20,042 nucleotides of DNA from a bacterium. GTDB lineage: Bacteria > SZUA-79 > Acidulodesulfobacterales > Acidulodesulfobacteraceae. Below, one piece after another: positions 8,369-14,650 of the stretch. The notes below the pieces were generated by a model, which did no database searches, was not told the origin of the DNA, and was given only the letters and a program-made list of their open reading frames with translations. A program made the position numbers and the translations under genes. The stretch lies in contig JAJXXD010000160.1 in assembly GCA_021781285.1 (NCBI GenBank), positions 1 to 20,042 on the forward strand, in the 5' to 3' direction. Within the stretch, counting starts at the first letter, position 1. Each line of letters opens with the position of its first letter.

Positions 8369-9790
8369 TTATCTCATAAGCTCAAAATGCGCATCGTCGC
8401 TTGTATCATCCAAAACATCCAAAAATTTATTCACTATCCATGTCGTTAAATTAATTACCCCGCTATAACCGTAAAGCGGATATCTGTGGATATTAACTCT
8501 GTCGAATATCGGATAGCCTATTCTGATATGAGGCACTTTGGCTTCCCTCGCCGCAAATTTGCCGTGAGAGGGACCAAGAAGCATATCTACCGGTCCGGTC
8601 ATAATTAAAGACCTCAAATGCCATAAATCCTTGTCTATATAAACTTCGGCCCCGCTTTCCGAATAAGAGGCAAATAAATCTTCTATTTCTTTTTTAAAAT
8701 CTTCCGTGCCGTTTGAACATAAAACATATTTCGGTATTCCGCCCATTTCGAGAATATAGCTTGTCAACCCGATAAGCATATCCGGGTCGCCGAATATGGC
8801 AAATTTTTTCCCGTGGATATACTGCTGTGCGTCGGTCATAGAATCTATCGCCCTACCCCTTTCGTCTTCAATCTCTTGGGGAATTTCTTTACCGGAAAGC
8901 TCGGAAAGCGTCATTAAAAATTCATCGGTATAGTTTATTCCTATAGGACTTTTAACGATTCTTACGTCCTGGCCGAATTTCTCGGAAAGCATTGCCGCCG
9001 TTTTTTTTGTAGCATATTTTTGCATGGCGATAGCCGCCTTATTATTTACGCAATTTTTAACGTCTTCGAGCTTCGTAGCGCCGTCGGGATATAGTTTATA
9101 TTCCCCGTTTAAAGGACTGTCCAATGTATTGGAATAATCGGCTAAAACAAGATAATTTATTCCGAATATTTTCAAGATTCTTTTAACCTCGTTAATATTT
9201 CCTACGGTAGTATCGAAGCCCGGAATTATATTTATAATATCCGCTTTGGCGGCATCCCGCTTTTTGCCGAGGGTTTCGATTATAGCATTAAGCATACTGT
9301 CGTAACCTTCGAGATGTGAGCCGGCGAAACTTGGCGTATTTGCGTACGGCGCCGATATATCTTCGGATAAATAACCTTTTTCTCTTGCATTGCCCACGAT
9401 AGAACCAAGGTCGTCTCCGATAATTTCGGACATACACGTGGTCGATATTGCAAACATCTTCGGCTTATATAGAGCGGTTGCATTTTTAAAACCCTCAAAT
9501 CCGTTTGCCTGTCCCCCGAAAACCGCGCCGTCTTCCGTCAAAGACGTGCAAACCCCCGCAATCGGCTCTCTGAAATGACGGGATAGATTATTTCTGTAAT
9601 AAGCGACGCACCCGTGGGAACCGTGAACAAAAGGCATGGTATCTTCAAAACCCGCGGCGCATAATACCGCTCCTAGCGGTTGACAGGCTCTCTCCGGATT
9701 TATCGTAATAGCCTTTCTGTTAAAGTTTTTTTCTTTATATTCCTCGGTATTCATCCAATCTTTTATCTTTTTGACCTCTTCTTTTTCCAT
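8369..9790 (-). CDS. nifK: NifK, nitrogenase MoFe protein beta subunit
   Basis: This 473-residue protein carries the P-cluster ligands C36 (PERACQPLGA), C61 (HGSHGCVAYYR) and C119 (TTCMSEIIGDDL), plus the serine in NTPSFAGSHLEGYD (S154). YRNNLSRHFREP and SLTEDGAVFGG are strongly NifK-like. Compared with Azotobacter NifK the N-terminus is short, as in several anaerobe-type enzymes. With NifD it forms the alpha2beta2 dinitrogenase that reduces N2. An AAGGAGG sits about 11 nt before the ATG. nifD ends 42 bp upstream with no small delta-subunit gene between them, which argues against a V- or Fe-only nitrogenase. Confidence 0.96.
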   Translation of the reverse strand: MEKEEVKKIKDWMNTEEYKEKNFNRKAITINPERACQPLGAVLCAAGFEDTMPFVHGSHGCVAYYRNNLSRHFREPIAGVCTSLTEDGAVFGGQANGFEGFKNATALYKPKMFAISTTCMSEIIGDDLGSIVGNAREKGYLSEDISAPYANTPSFAGSHLEGYDSMLNAIIETLGKKRDAAKADIINIIPGFDTTVGNINEVKRILKIFGINYLVLADYSNTLDSPLNGEYKLYPDGATKLEDVKNCVNNKAAIAMQKYATKKTAAMLSEKFGQDVRIVKSPIGINYTDEFLMTLSELSGKEIPQEIEDERGRAIDSMTDAQQYIHGKKFAIFGDPDMLIGLTSYILEMGGIPKYVLCSNGTEDFKKEIEDLFASYSESGAEVYIDKDLWHLRSLIMTGPVDMLLGPSHGKFAAREAKVPHIRIGYPIFDRVNIHRYPLYGYSGVINLTTWIVNKFLDVLDDTSDDAHFELMR

Positions 9791-9832
9791 AATATATAAT
9801 AACCTCCTTTTTTATGCGTTATTTTATTTCTT

Positions 9833-11269
9833 TTATTTTTTCCAGCGCGGCTTCACTAATTTCCATGACGGGCTGTTTACGGCAAGGTCCATATCTCTTG
9901 CAAATATTTCAAATCCGTCGTAACCGTGGTAGGGTCCGGAATAATCCCATGAATGCATCTGCCTAAAAGGTATTCCCATTTTCTGGAAAACATATTTTTC
10001 TTTTATGCCTGAGGCGACTAAATCAGGCTTCAGCCTGTTTGCAAGCTCGACAAATTCGTATTCGTTCATATCGTCGGCAATAATAGTTCCGTCTTCCATT
10101 TCTTTCGTCGTTCTTTCATAATCGTCGGTATGGGCAAACTCATATGCCGCAGATACGACTTTCATTCCTAAATCTTCATAAGCTCCGACTATATGGCGCG
10201 GCCTTAAACCGCCGACCAGTATCATTACTTTTTTGCCTTCCAATCTCGGACGGTATTTATCTATAACCTCCTGCATTTTAGGTTCGTATGCTTTAATAAC
10301 CCCTTCGGATTTTTCCTGAATGTTTCCGTCAAATAATTTCGCGATGCTCCTGATGCTCTCTTTTATTTTAGTCGGACCGAAAAAATTATACTCGATCCAA
10401 GGGATGCCGAACTTTTCTTCGAAATGCCTCGCTATATAATTCATCGACCTGTAGCAATGCAGAAGATTATAATTTACCCCGTGGGTTATCTTCATTTCCT
10501 CTATGGAACCGTCTCCCGACCAGTGGGCGACGACGTTTAAGCCCATTTCTTTAAATATTTTCATCGACGACCAGACATCCCCGCCAATATTATAATCGCC
10601 GAGTATTGCTACATCATAAGGGGTCTTTTTGCTTTCGTCTATTTCTCCCGTTCCTACGACAAAATCCCTTATAGTATCGTTTGCTATATGATGCCCTAAA
10701 GACTGGCTTACTCCCCTGAAACCTTCGCACCTTACCGGAATCACCGGAATCTTTATTTCATCGGTCATTTTTTTCGCCACAGCTTCTATATCGTCGCCTA
10801 TCAAGCCTATCGGACATTCCGAATCTATAATTATGCCTTTTGCGGTCGGAAATAGTTCGTGTAATTCTTTTATTGCCTGCTCCAATTTTTTATCTCCGCC
10901 AAAAACAATATCTCTTTCCTTAAAATCGGTGGTAAATTGAAAAGGCATAAAATTTTCGACTCCGGGCTCGCCGTTAGCCAGATTTCTTCTTGTCCCCCAG
11001 CTGTACATTCCGCATCCTATCGGACCGTGGCTTATATTAATAACATCTTTAACCGGCCCCCAGACGACTCCCTTTGAACCTGCATATGCGCAGCCTCTAG
11101 GCGTCATAACGCCGGGAAGGGATTTAACGTTAGATTTTGCCACGCAGCTCCCGCATGTTTCTTTGCTATTAATGCCGATATGTTCTTTTCTGTTTTTCTT
11201 TGCCTTTTCGGAATAGACGCTTAAAATGTCTTCGACTATCCCTTCGTTTTCTTTAAAATTAACGGCCAT
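9833..11269 (-). CDS. nifD: NifD, nitrogenase MoFe protein alpha subunit
   Basis: This 478-residue protein has all key residues: P-cluster C60 (TPRGCAYAGSKGV), C86 (HGPIGCGMYS) and C152 (SECPIGLIGDD), FeMo-co ligands C272 (LHCYRSMNYI) and H439 (MHSWDYSGPYHG), and cofactor-pocket Q189/H193 (SQSLGHH) and R356 (GGLRPRH). V68, equivalent to the Azotobacter substrate-gating valine, is present. There is no roughly 50-residue clostridial insertion. The GMYSWGTRRN stretch differs from proteobacterial GQYSRAGRRN and resembles NifI-containing anaerobe-type nitrogenases. A G-rich ribosome-binding site (GAGGGGGTGGGG) precedes the ATG. It is separated from the ferredoxin gene by a 66-bp gap holding a perfect palindrome. 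Confidence 0.97.
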   Translation of the reverse strand: MAVNFKENEGIVEDILSVYSEKAKKNRKEHIGINSKETCGSCVAKSNVKSLPGVMTPRGCAYAGSKGVVWGPVKDVINISHGPIGCGMYSWGTRRNLANGEPGVENFMPFQFTTDFKERDIVFGGDKKLEQAIKELHELFPTAKGIIIDSECPIGLIGDDIEAVAKKMTDEIKIPVIPVRCEGFRGVSQSLGHHIANDTIRDFVVGTGEIDESKKTPYDVAILGDYNIGGDVWSSMKIFKEMGLNVVAHWSGDGSIEEMKITHGVNYNLLHCYRSMNYIARHFEEKFGIPWIEYNFFGPTKIKESIRSIAKLFDGNIQEKSEGVIKAYEPKMQEVIDKYRPRLEGKKVMILVGGLRPRHIVGAYEDLGMKVVSAAYEFAHTDDYERTTKEMEDGTIIADDMNEYEFVELANRLKPDLVASGIKEKYVFQKMGIPFRQMHSWDYSGPYHGYDGFEIFARDMDLAVNSPSWKLVKPRWKK

Positions 11270-11296
11270 TTTACCCCACCCCCTCTTTGTTTATCG

Positions 11297-11319
11297 GGGA
11301 CAGATTTTAAATCTGTCCC
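11297..11319. repeat. Perfect 11-bp-arm palindrome between the ferredoxin gene and nifD
   Basis: GGGACAGATTT, one central base, then AAATCTGTCCC form a perfect inverted repeat. It fills most of the short gap between the nif ferredoxin and nifD. On the operon (minus) strand it would fold as a stable hairpin but has no following T-run, so it is not a typical intrinsic terminator. It could set a processing or stability boundary within the nif mRNA or be a REP-like dispersed palindrome. A degenerate half-copy (AAATCTGCCCCTTTT) lies at about 14546-14560. Confidence 0.75.
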
Positions 11320-11335
11320 TTTATTAATGTATGTA

Positions 11336-11635
11336 TTAATTTTTCGTAAGCGGCAAAAATTTATGAAGATGCATCGTCTTGTTTTTAGGGCATACCTTTT
11401 CACAGCAGGTATCGCCTATACAGTTATCCAAATTTTCTATCCTGACTATCATCTTATCTCCGTCGTCCTCAAAAGTATAAACCCCGCCCGGACAAACCTT
11501 GATACACCTGCCGCATGATATGCAGTTAATATGGTCGAATTCTACCAGAAAATGCGGAACCCACTTTATCCCGGAACGACGGGGCGCATTCACGTAATTA
11601 TCTATTTCGCCGGAAAAACCGTCCATAATGCTCAT
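11336..11635 (-). CDS. Nif-associated 2[4Fe-4S]-type ferredoxin (FdxB/ferredoxin III-like)
   Basis: This is a 99-residue protein from the ATG at 11635, chosen because AGGAGG lies 9 nt upstream; an earlier in-frame ATG at 11668 has no such site. The N-terminal GIKWVPHFLVEFDHINC and the spacing of the two motifs match nif-specific ferredoxin III. The first cluster motif is complete (C38, C41, C44, C48). The second reads CIGDTCCEKVCP: C72, D75, C78, C82, with Asp where the second Cys is normal and an extra C77. The protein could donate electrons to nitrogenase reductase or supply cofactor assembly. It starts 33 bp after the methyltransferase stop. Confidence 0.88.
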   Translation of the reverse strand: MSIMDGFSGEIDNYVNAPRRSGIKWVPHFLVEFDHINCISCGRCIKVCPGGVYTFEDDGDKMIVRIENLDNCIGDTCCEKVCPKNKTMHLHKFLPLTKN

Positions 11636-11668
11636 CGCTATCTTCCTCCTAATATTTATATATTGCAA

Positions 11669-12487
11669 TTAAGTTGCTTTGCAACTTTTATGGTGTAAAT
11701 ATTCGTCGATCTCATATTTATATTTAGATATTCTTATTTTTAAATCGAGTCCATCCGTATCTATGTCCGAGAACCTGCTTAAACCTGATTCCAATAAATA
11801 CTTTCTATATTCCCTCATATCCAAAGAGCAGTCTAATTTCCGCCTTAGCGATTTTATTTTTTGCGGGTTCATTTGTTTTGTAAGCATAATAAATTCATCT
11901 TCCGGAATATCTTTCCTAAACTCGTATATAAAAATTTCCCCGCCGTGATTCAGAACCCTATACATTTCTTTCAAAGAGTTCAACTTATCTTCTAAACATT
12001 TAAAAGTCCCTTTTAGTATAATCAGGTCAAATTTAAAATTACCGAAGGGAAGGCTCGCGCTGTCGGCAATCATATATTTAAGTCTTAGCTCATAATAGTT
12101 CAGATAATCGGGTTCATTTCTAAACATTCTTATCGATTTGCTATCGACCTCAAATTCGGAATGGAAAACATAATTATTTTTTAATTTTTTATTAAAAATC
12201 TTATTTGCATGGTTTATCATCGTAACGGATTTATCGACGCCAAAAACATAGGAATTAGGCAAAACCTCGCTCATTCTTCTTGCAATGTAGCCGGGGCCGC
12301 ACCCGAGATCTAAAATATTTTTAGGGATATATGCAATATTGTTTAGAATTTTATCCACAAACGGCGCGTAGTCTTCTTCCATTTTAATTTTAGTGTCGCT
12401 CGTCGCTATATAAAGTTCTTCATCTTGAGAAAAGCTGAGGCTTTTCGATAGCTTACAGCCTAACACGGCATCTTCTTGCATTCGCAT
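11669..12487 (-). CDS. Class I SAM-dependent methyltransferase embedded in the nif operon
   Basis: This 272-residue protein has the Rossmann-fold SAM motif I ILDLGCGPGYIARRM (about 58-72), an acidic motif II (FGVDKSVTMINHA), and a post-I region ADSASLPFGNFKFDLIILKGTF followed by LNSLKEMYRVLNHGGEIFIYEFR, as in Methyltransf_11/UbiE-type enzymes. The C-terminal 70 residues are rich in charged and Tyr residues and not recognisable. The start at 12487 overlaps the nifB end by 28 bp and is backed by GGAGGAGG 7 nt upstream. No standard nif product fits it; the substrate is unknown. Position between nifB and the ferredoxin suggests a role tied to nitrogen fixation, but this is inference from context. 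Confidence 0.82.
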   Translation of the reverse strand: MRMQEDAVLGCKLSKSLSFSQDEELYIATSDTKIKMEEDYAPFVDKILNNIAYIPKNILDLGCGPGYIARRMSEVLPNSYVFGVDKSVTMINHANKIFNKKLKNNYVFHSEFEVDSKSIRMFRNEPDYLNYYELRLKYMIADSASLPFGNFKFDLIILKGTFKCLEDKLNSLKEMYRVLNHGGEIFIYEFRKDIPEDEFIMLTKQMNPQKIKSLRRKLDCSLDMREYRKYLLESGLSRFSDIDTDGLDLKIRISKYKYEIDEYLHHKSCKAT

Positions 12488-13338
12488 CTTAAATCCTCCT
12501 CCCGTTCGCTTAACTTTTTACTTAAATCCTCGCCTAAAAGCCCTGCGGCATCGGAACGGCACTGCCTGCAATGGTCCATTATGTTTATTCCTTCAATATC
12601 TTTGGTTATGCCAGCGACGTCTTTCCTGCTTGCGCCTTTTACGCCTGTTTTATAAAAATACGATTTTTCGGCGGGAATCATAGGCATAACGTTAAATAGA
12701 TATACGCCGAGTTTTTTTACCTTATCCGAAATATCTTTTATGTGAAAATCGTTGACGCCGGGTATAAGAACCGAATTTATTTTTATGGTAAAACCTTTTT
12801 TTACAGCCTTTTCTATACCGTTTATCTGCTTATCCAATAATAGTTTTGCGGCATCTTTTTCCGTATAAACAATACCCTTATAGTTTACATACCTGTATAT
12901 TTTTTGGGCTATAGACTCATCTATTGCATTAAGCGTGACGGTTATAAAATTTACTCTTTTCTCTTTAAGTTCCTCTAAATTTTCGGCTAAATCGAGACCG
13001 TTCGTGCTCATGCATAATATAATCTCCGGAAACTCCTTTTTAACAAGTTCAAATGTCTTCATCGTATTGCGCGGCTCCGCCAAGCTATCCCCCGGACCGG
13101 CAACTGCGGCTACGCTTATATCGTTAAAAAACCTCTTTACCTCGTATATTCTATCTACGGCATCTTCGGGCGAGAGCAGACTCGACGTTACGCCCGGTCT
13201 CGATTCATTCGGACAGTCGTAATCCCTATGGCAGTAATTGCAGGAAATACTGCAGGATTTAGCGACGGGTAAATGAACTCTGCCGTAATGTTTCGAGGCT
13301 TTCTTATTAAAACAGGGGTGTTTTTCAATTGTATTCAT
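12460..13338 (-). CDS. nifB: NifB, radical SAM FeMo-cofactor precursor synthase
   Basis: This 292-residue protein starts at the ATG 13338 (MNTIEKHPCFN); AAGG about 10 nt upstream supports it, and the longer frame to 13395 would overlap nifH. It has HPCFN (C9), the radical-SAM motif C29-x3-C33-x2-C36 (SCSISCNYC), then DCPNESRPGV (C42) and the C-terminal HCRQCRSDAAGLLGED (C257, C260), all NifB hallmarks. It fuses [4Fe-4S] units with a SAM-derived carbide to make the 8Fe NifB-co. There is no fused NifX domain. The terminus holds three further cysteines (RCECKKMPC), which is somewhat unusual. It follows nifH by 19 bp. Confidence 0.95.
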   Translation of the reverse strand: MNTIEKHPCFNKKASKHYGRVHLPVAKSCSISCNYCHRDYDCPNESRPGVTSSLLSPEDAVDRIYEVKRFFNDISVAAVAGPGDSLAEPRNTMKTFELVKKEFPEIILCMSTNGLDLAENLEELKEKRVNFITVTLNAIDESIAQKIYRYVNYKGIVYTEKDAAKLLLDKQINGIEKAVKKGFTIKINSVLIPGVNDFHIKDISDKVKKLGVYLFNVMPMIPAEKSYFYKTGVKGASRKDVAGITKDIEGINIMDHCRQCRSDAAGLLGEDLSKKLSEREEDLRCECKKMPC

Positions 13339-13357
13339 ATATATAATTACCTTAAAA

Positions 13358-14218
13358 TTAAACCGCCGCGTTTTTCCCGTCGGTAGTCCTTTCATATTCT
13401 TCCATGAAGCCGTATTCCATCATATGGTCTTCAAGATCCTGCATGGCCATAGGCTTCGGTATTACAAACATCTCATTTTCTTCGATATTCTTTGCAAGCT
13501 GCCTGTAAACATCAGCCTGGGCGCAATCCTTATCAAATTCTATAACGGTTTGCTTTTTAATTTCGGCTCTCTGGACAACATTATCCCTTGGAATAAAATA
13601 TATCATCTGCGTGCCGAGTTTCTTTGCAAACGCCTCGACCATATCCCTTTCGTTGTCAACATTTCTTGAATTACAGATAAGCCCGCCTATCCTAACCCCT
13701 CCGGAATTTGCAAACTTAAGAACTCCTTTGCATATGTTGTTGGCGGCATACAGCGCCATAAGTTCTCCGGAGCAAACTATATATATCTCTTTTGCATAGG
13801 CTTCTCTTATAGGCATCGCAAACCCGCCGCAGACGACGTCGCCCAGAACATCGTAAAAGACGTAATCCAGCTCCCTTTCATAAGAACCTAACTGTTCGAG
13901 AGTAGTAATGGAAGTGATAATGCCTCTGCCCGCACATCCAACGCCGGGCTCCGGTCCGCCAGATTCGACGCATCTTACCCCGCCGAATCCAATCCTAAAA
14001 ACATCTTCTTCCGTAACGTTTTCCTGCCCTACTTCTTTAACTGAATTTAATACCGTTTCCTGACTTTTCCCGCCTAAAAGCAGTCTCGTTGAATCTGCCT
14101 TGGGATCGCATCCTACAAGCATTATTTTATTTCCGCGTTCCGCAAGAGCCGCTAAAGTATTTTGGGTCGTCGTGGATTTTCCGATTCCGCCTTTTCCGTA
14201 AATAGCTACCTGTCTCAT
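13358..14218 (-). CDS. nifH: NifH, nitrogenase iron protein
   Basis: This 286-residue protein starts at the ATG 14218 (MRQVAIYGKGG) with GGAGGT at 14226-14231, 7 nt upstream; an in-frame TTG at 14233 overlaps that site and is rejected. The P-loop GKGGIGKST is at residues 8-16, the [4Fe-4S] ligands are C95 (GVGCAGRG) and C130 (LGDVVCGGFAMP), and R98 is the arginine that DraT modifies in other organisms. It donates electrons to NifDK with ATP hydrolysis and takes part in FeMo-co maturation. It is the first gene of the operon, preceded by an approximately 170-nt leader containing an intrinsic terminator and hexaloop hairpins. It is followed by nifB rather than nifD. Confidence 0.97.
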   Translation of the reverse strand: MRQVAIYGKGGIGKSTTTQNTLAALAERGNKIMLVGCDPKADSTRLLLGGKSQETVLNSVKEVGQENVTEEDVFRIGFGGVRCVESGGPEPGVGCAGRGIITSITTLEQLGSYERELDYVFYDVLGDVVCGGFAMPIREAYAKEIYIVCSGELMALYAANNICKGVLKFANSGGVRIGGLICNSRNVDNERDMVEAFAKKLGTQMIYFIPRDNVVQRAEIKKQTVIEFDKDCAQADVYRQLAKNIEENEMFVIPKPMAMQDLEDHMMEYGFMEEYERTTDGKNAAV

Positions 14219-14248
14219 TCTTTCTACCTCCAAATAAATTGTTTTATT

Positions 14249-14320
14249 AAAAACAAAAAACGCCGCAACTAAAGAGACGAAGAATGGAACATAATCCTCA
14301 AATCCCTCTAATTACGGCGT
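14249..14320 (-). terminator. Intrinsic terminator (attenuator) in the nifH leader
   Basis: On the minus strand ACGCCGTAATTAGAG (14320-14306) pairs with CTTTAGTTGCGGCGT (14274-14260): 15 consecutive pairs including three G-U and a six-pair GC-rich base. A run TTTTTTGTTTTT follows (14260-14249). The loop is about 31 nt. It lies downstream of the predicted sigma-54 start (about 14389) and upstream of the nifH ribosome-binding site (14231-14226), so transcripts should stop before nifH unless antiterminated. Its 5' arm is shared with the preceding hexaloop hairpin. Confidence 0.85.
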
Positions 14321-14347
14321 CATTGCCGCAAGCGCCCATTTGCGCTT
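14312..14347 (-). promoter_or_regulatory. Tandem hexaloop hairpins, candidate ANTAR antiterminator site
   Basis: On the minus strand, P1 is AAGCGC (14347-14342), loop AAATGG, GCGCTT (14335-14330). P2 is TTGCGGC (14331-14325), loop AATGAC (14324-14319), GCCGTAA (14318-14312). The two stems are immediately adjacent and compete for two bases. The P2 loop has A at position 1 and G at position 4, the reported ANTAR consensus; the P1 loop has A1 but U4 with G5. The P2 3' arm is the terminator 5' arm, so P2 and the terminator cannot coexist. This matches EutV/NasR-type antitermination. The likely ligand is the ANTAR regulator encoded at 4647-5252. Confidence 0.72.
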
Positions 14348-14399
14348 ATATAAAAATATCGATTTTAAATTTTTATGATATCTGTTTATTTTTATATGC

Positions 14400-14415
14400 A
14401 GCAATCTTTATGCCA
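14400..14415 (-). promoter_or_regulatory. Sigma-54 promoter of the nifH operon
   Basis: The minus strand reads TGGCATAAAGATTGCT, with the invariant GG and GC at the exact -24/-12 spacing (10 nt between) and a good match to TGGCAC-N5-TTGCW. The predicted transcription start is about 14389, giving a leader of about 171 nt to the nifH ATG. No rpoN or enhancer-binding protein gene is in the window. Confidence 0.78.
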
Positions 14416-14422
14416 TAACTTT

Positions 14423-14436
14423 GTTGCGCCGGCAAC
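14423..14436. promoter_or_regulatory. Short inverted repeat just upstream of the nifH -24 element
   Basis: GTTGC-CGGC-GCAAC (minus strand) has perfect 5-bp arms and is GC-rich in an AT-rich region. It lies 8 bp upstream of the -24 box, too close for a normal enhancer site. It could be a repressor or integration-protein-type site; role unknown. Confidence 0.35.
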
Positions 14437-14500
14437 CCTTTTGTATTTGCGGCTTTCTAAACTTTATAAATTTTATGCGGCTTTTAATTTGCTTAATATA

Positions 14501-14516
14501 TAATCACATTTGATTA
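14501..14516. promoter_or_regulatory. Candidate shared operator/enhancer between nifH and nifV
   Basis: TAATCA-AATG-TGATTA (minus strand) is an inverted repeat with perfect 6-bp arms. It lies about 110-130 bp upstream of the predicted nifH start and about 130-150 bp upstream of the predicted nifV start, a usual distance for a sigma-54 activator. It does not fit NifA (TGT-N10-ACA), NtrC, Crp or FNR (TTGAT-N4-ATCAA) sites. Apart from the listed elements, the rest of the 432-bp gap holds only AT-rich DNA and a degenerate AAATCTGCCCC stretch near 14546-14560. Confidence 0.4.
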
Positions 14517-14622
14517 AATAAACGGCAAAGGGTAAAGAAAAAATTAAATCTGCCCCTTTTCCTTTCCTTGCCTTTTCCTTATAAAAATATATTCCTTTTT
14601 TTTAATGAGAGAAATTAAGAGA

Positions 14623-14638
14623 TGGCATAAATTATGCT
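14623..14638 (+). promoter_or_regulatory. Sigma-54-type promoter of nifV
   Basis: TGGCATAAATTATGCT has GG and GC at the exact sigma-54 spacing and shares the TGGCATAAA half with the nifH promoter. The -12 half is ATGCT rather than TTGCT. The predicted start is about 14649, two bases before the nifV ATG, so the transcript would be leaderless. The site also contains a 13-bp palindrome (GCATAAATTATGC), so a protein operator is the alternative reading. Confidence 0.6.
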
Positions 14639-14650
14639 TTCATAACCTAT

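Noticed and set aside
8369..11269. Alternative vanadium or iron-only nitrogenase
   Set aside because: No vnfG/anfG between the subunit genes, and NifD/NifK motifs with nifEN, nifX and nifV are those of the Mo enzyme.
11297..11319. Intrinsic terminator within the nif operon
   Set aside because: The hairpin is strong, but no T-run follows it on the minus strand, and a nifD ribosome-binding site comes next.
13339..13395. Longer NifB start (MKGLPTGK...)
   Set aside because: It overlaps nifH and does not resemble NifB N-termini; MNTIEKHPCFN at 13338 has AAGG upstream.
14219..14233. TTG start for nifH at 14233
   Set aside because: It overlaps the GGAGGT ribosome-binding site; NifH normally begins at MRQVAIYGKGG.
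14341..14400. AT-only stem ATAAAAAT/ATTTTTAT in the nifH leader as a further regulatory hairpin
   Set aside because: Weak AT stem with an 11-base loop; expected by chance in such AT-rich DNA.
14501..14516. FNR or Crp site for TAATCA-N4-TGATTA
   Set aside because: The half-sites are in the opposite orientation to TTGAT-N4-ATCAA, and TGTGA occurs only once by overlap; kept only as an unassigned operator.
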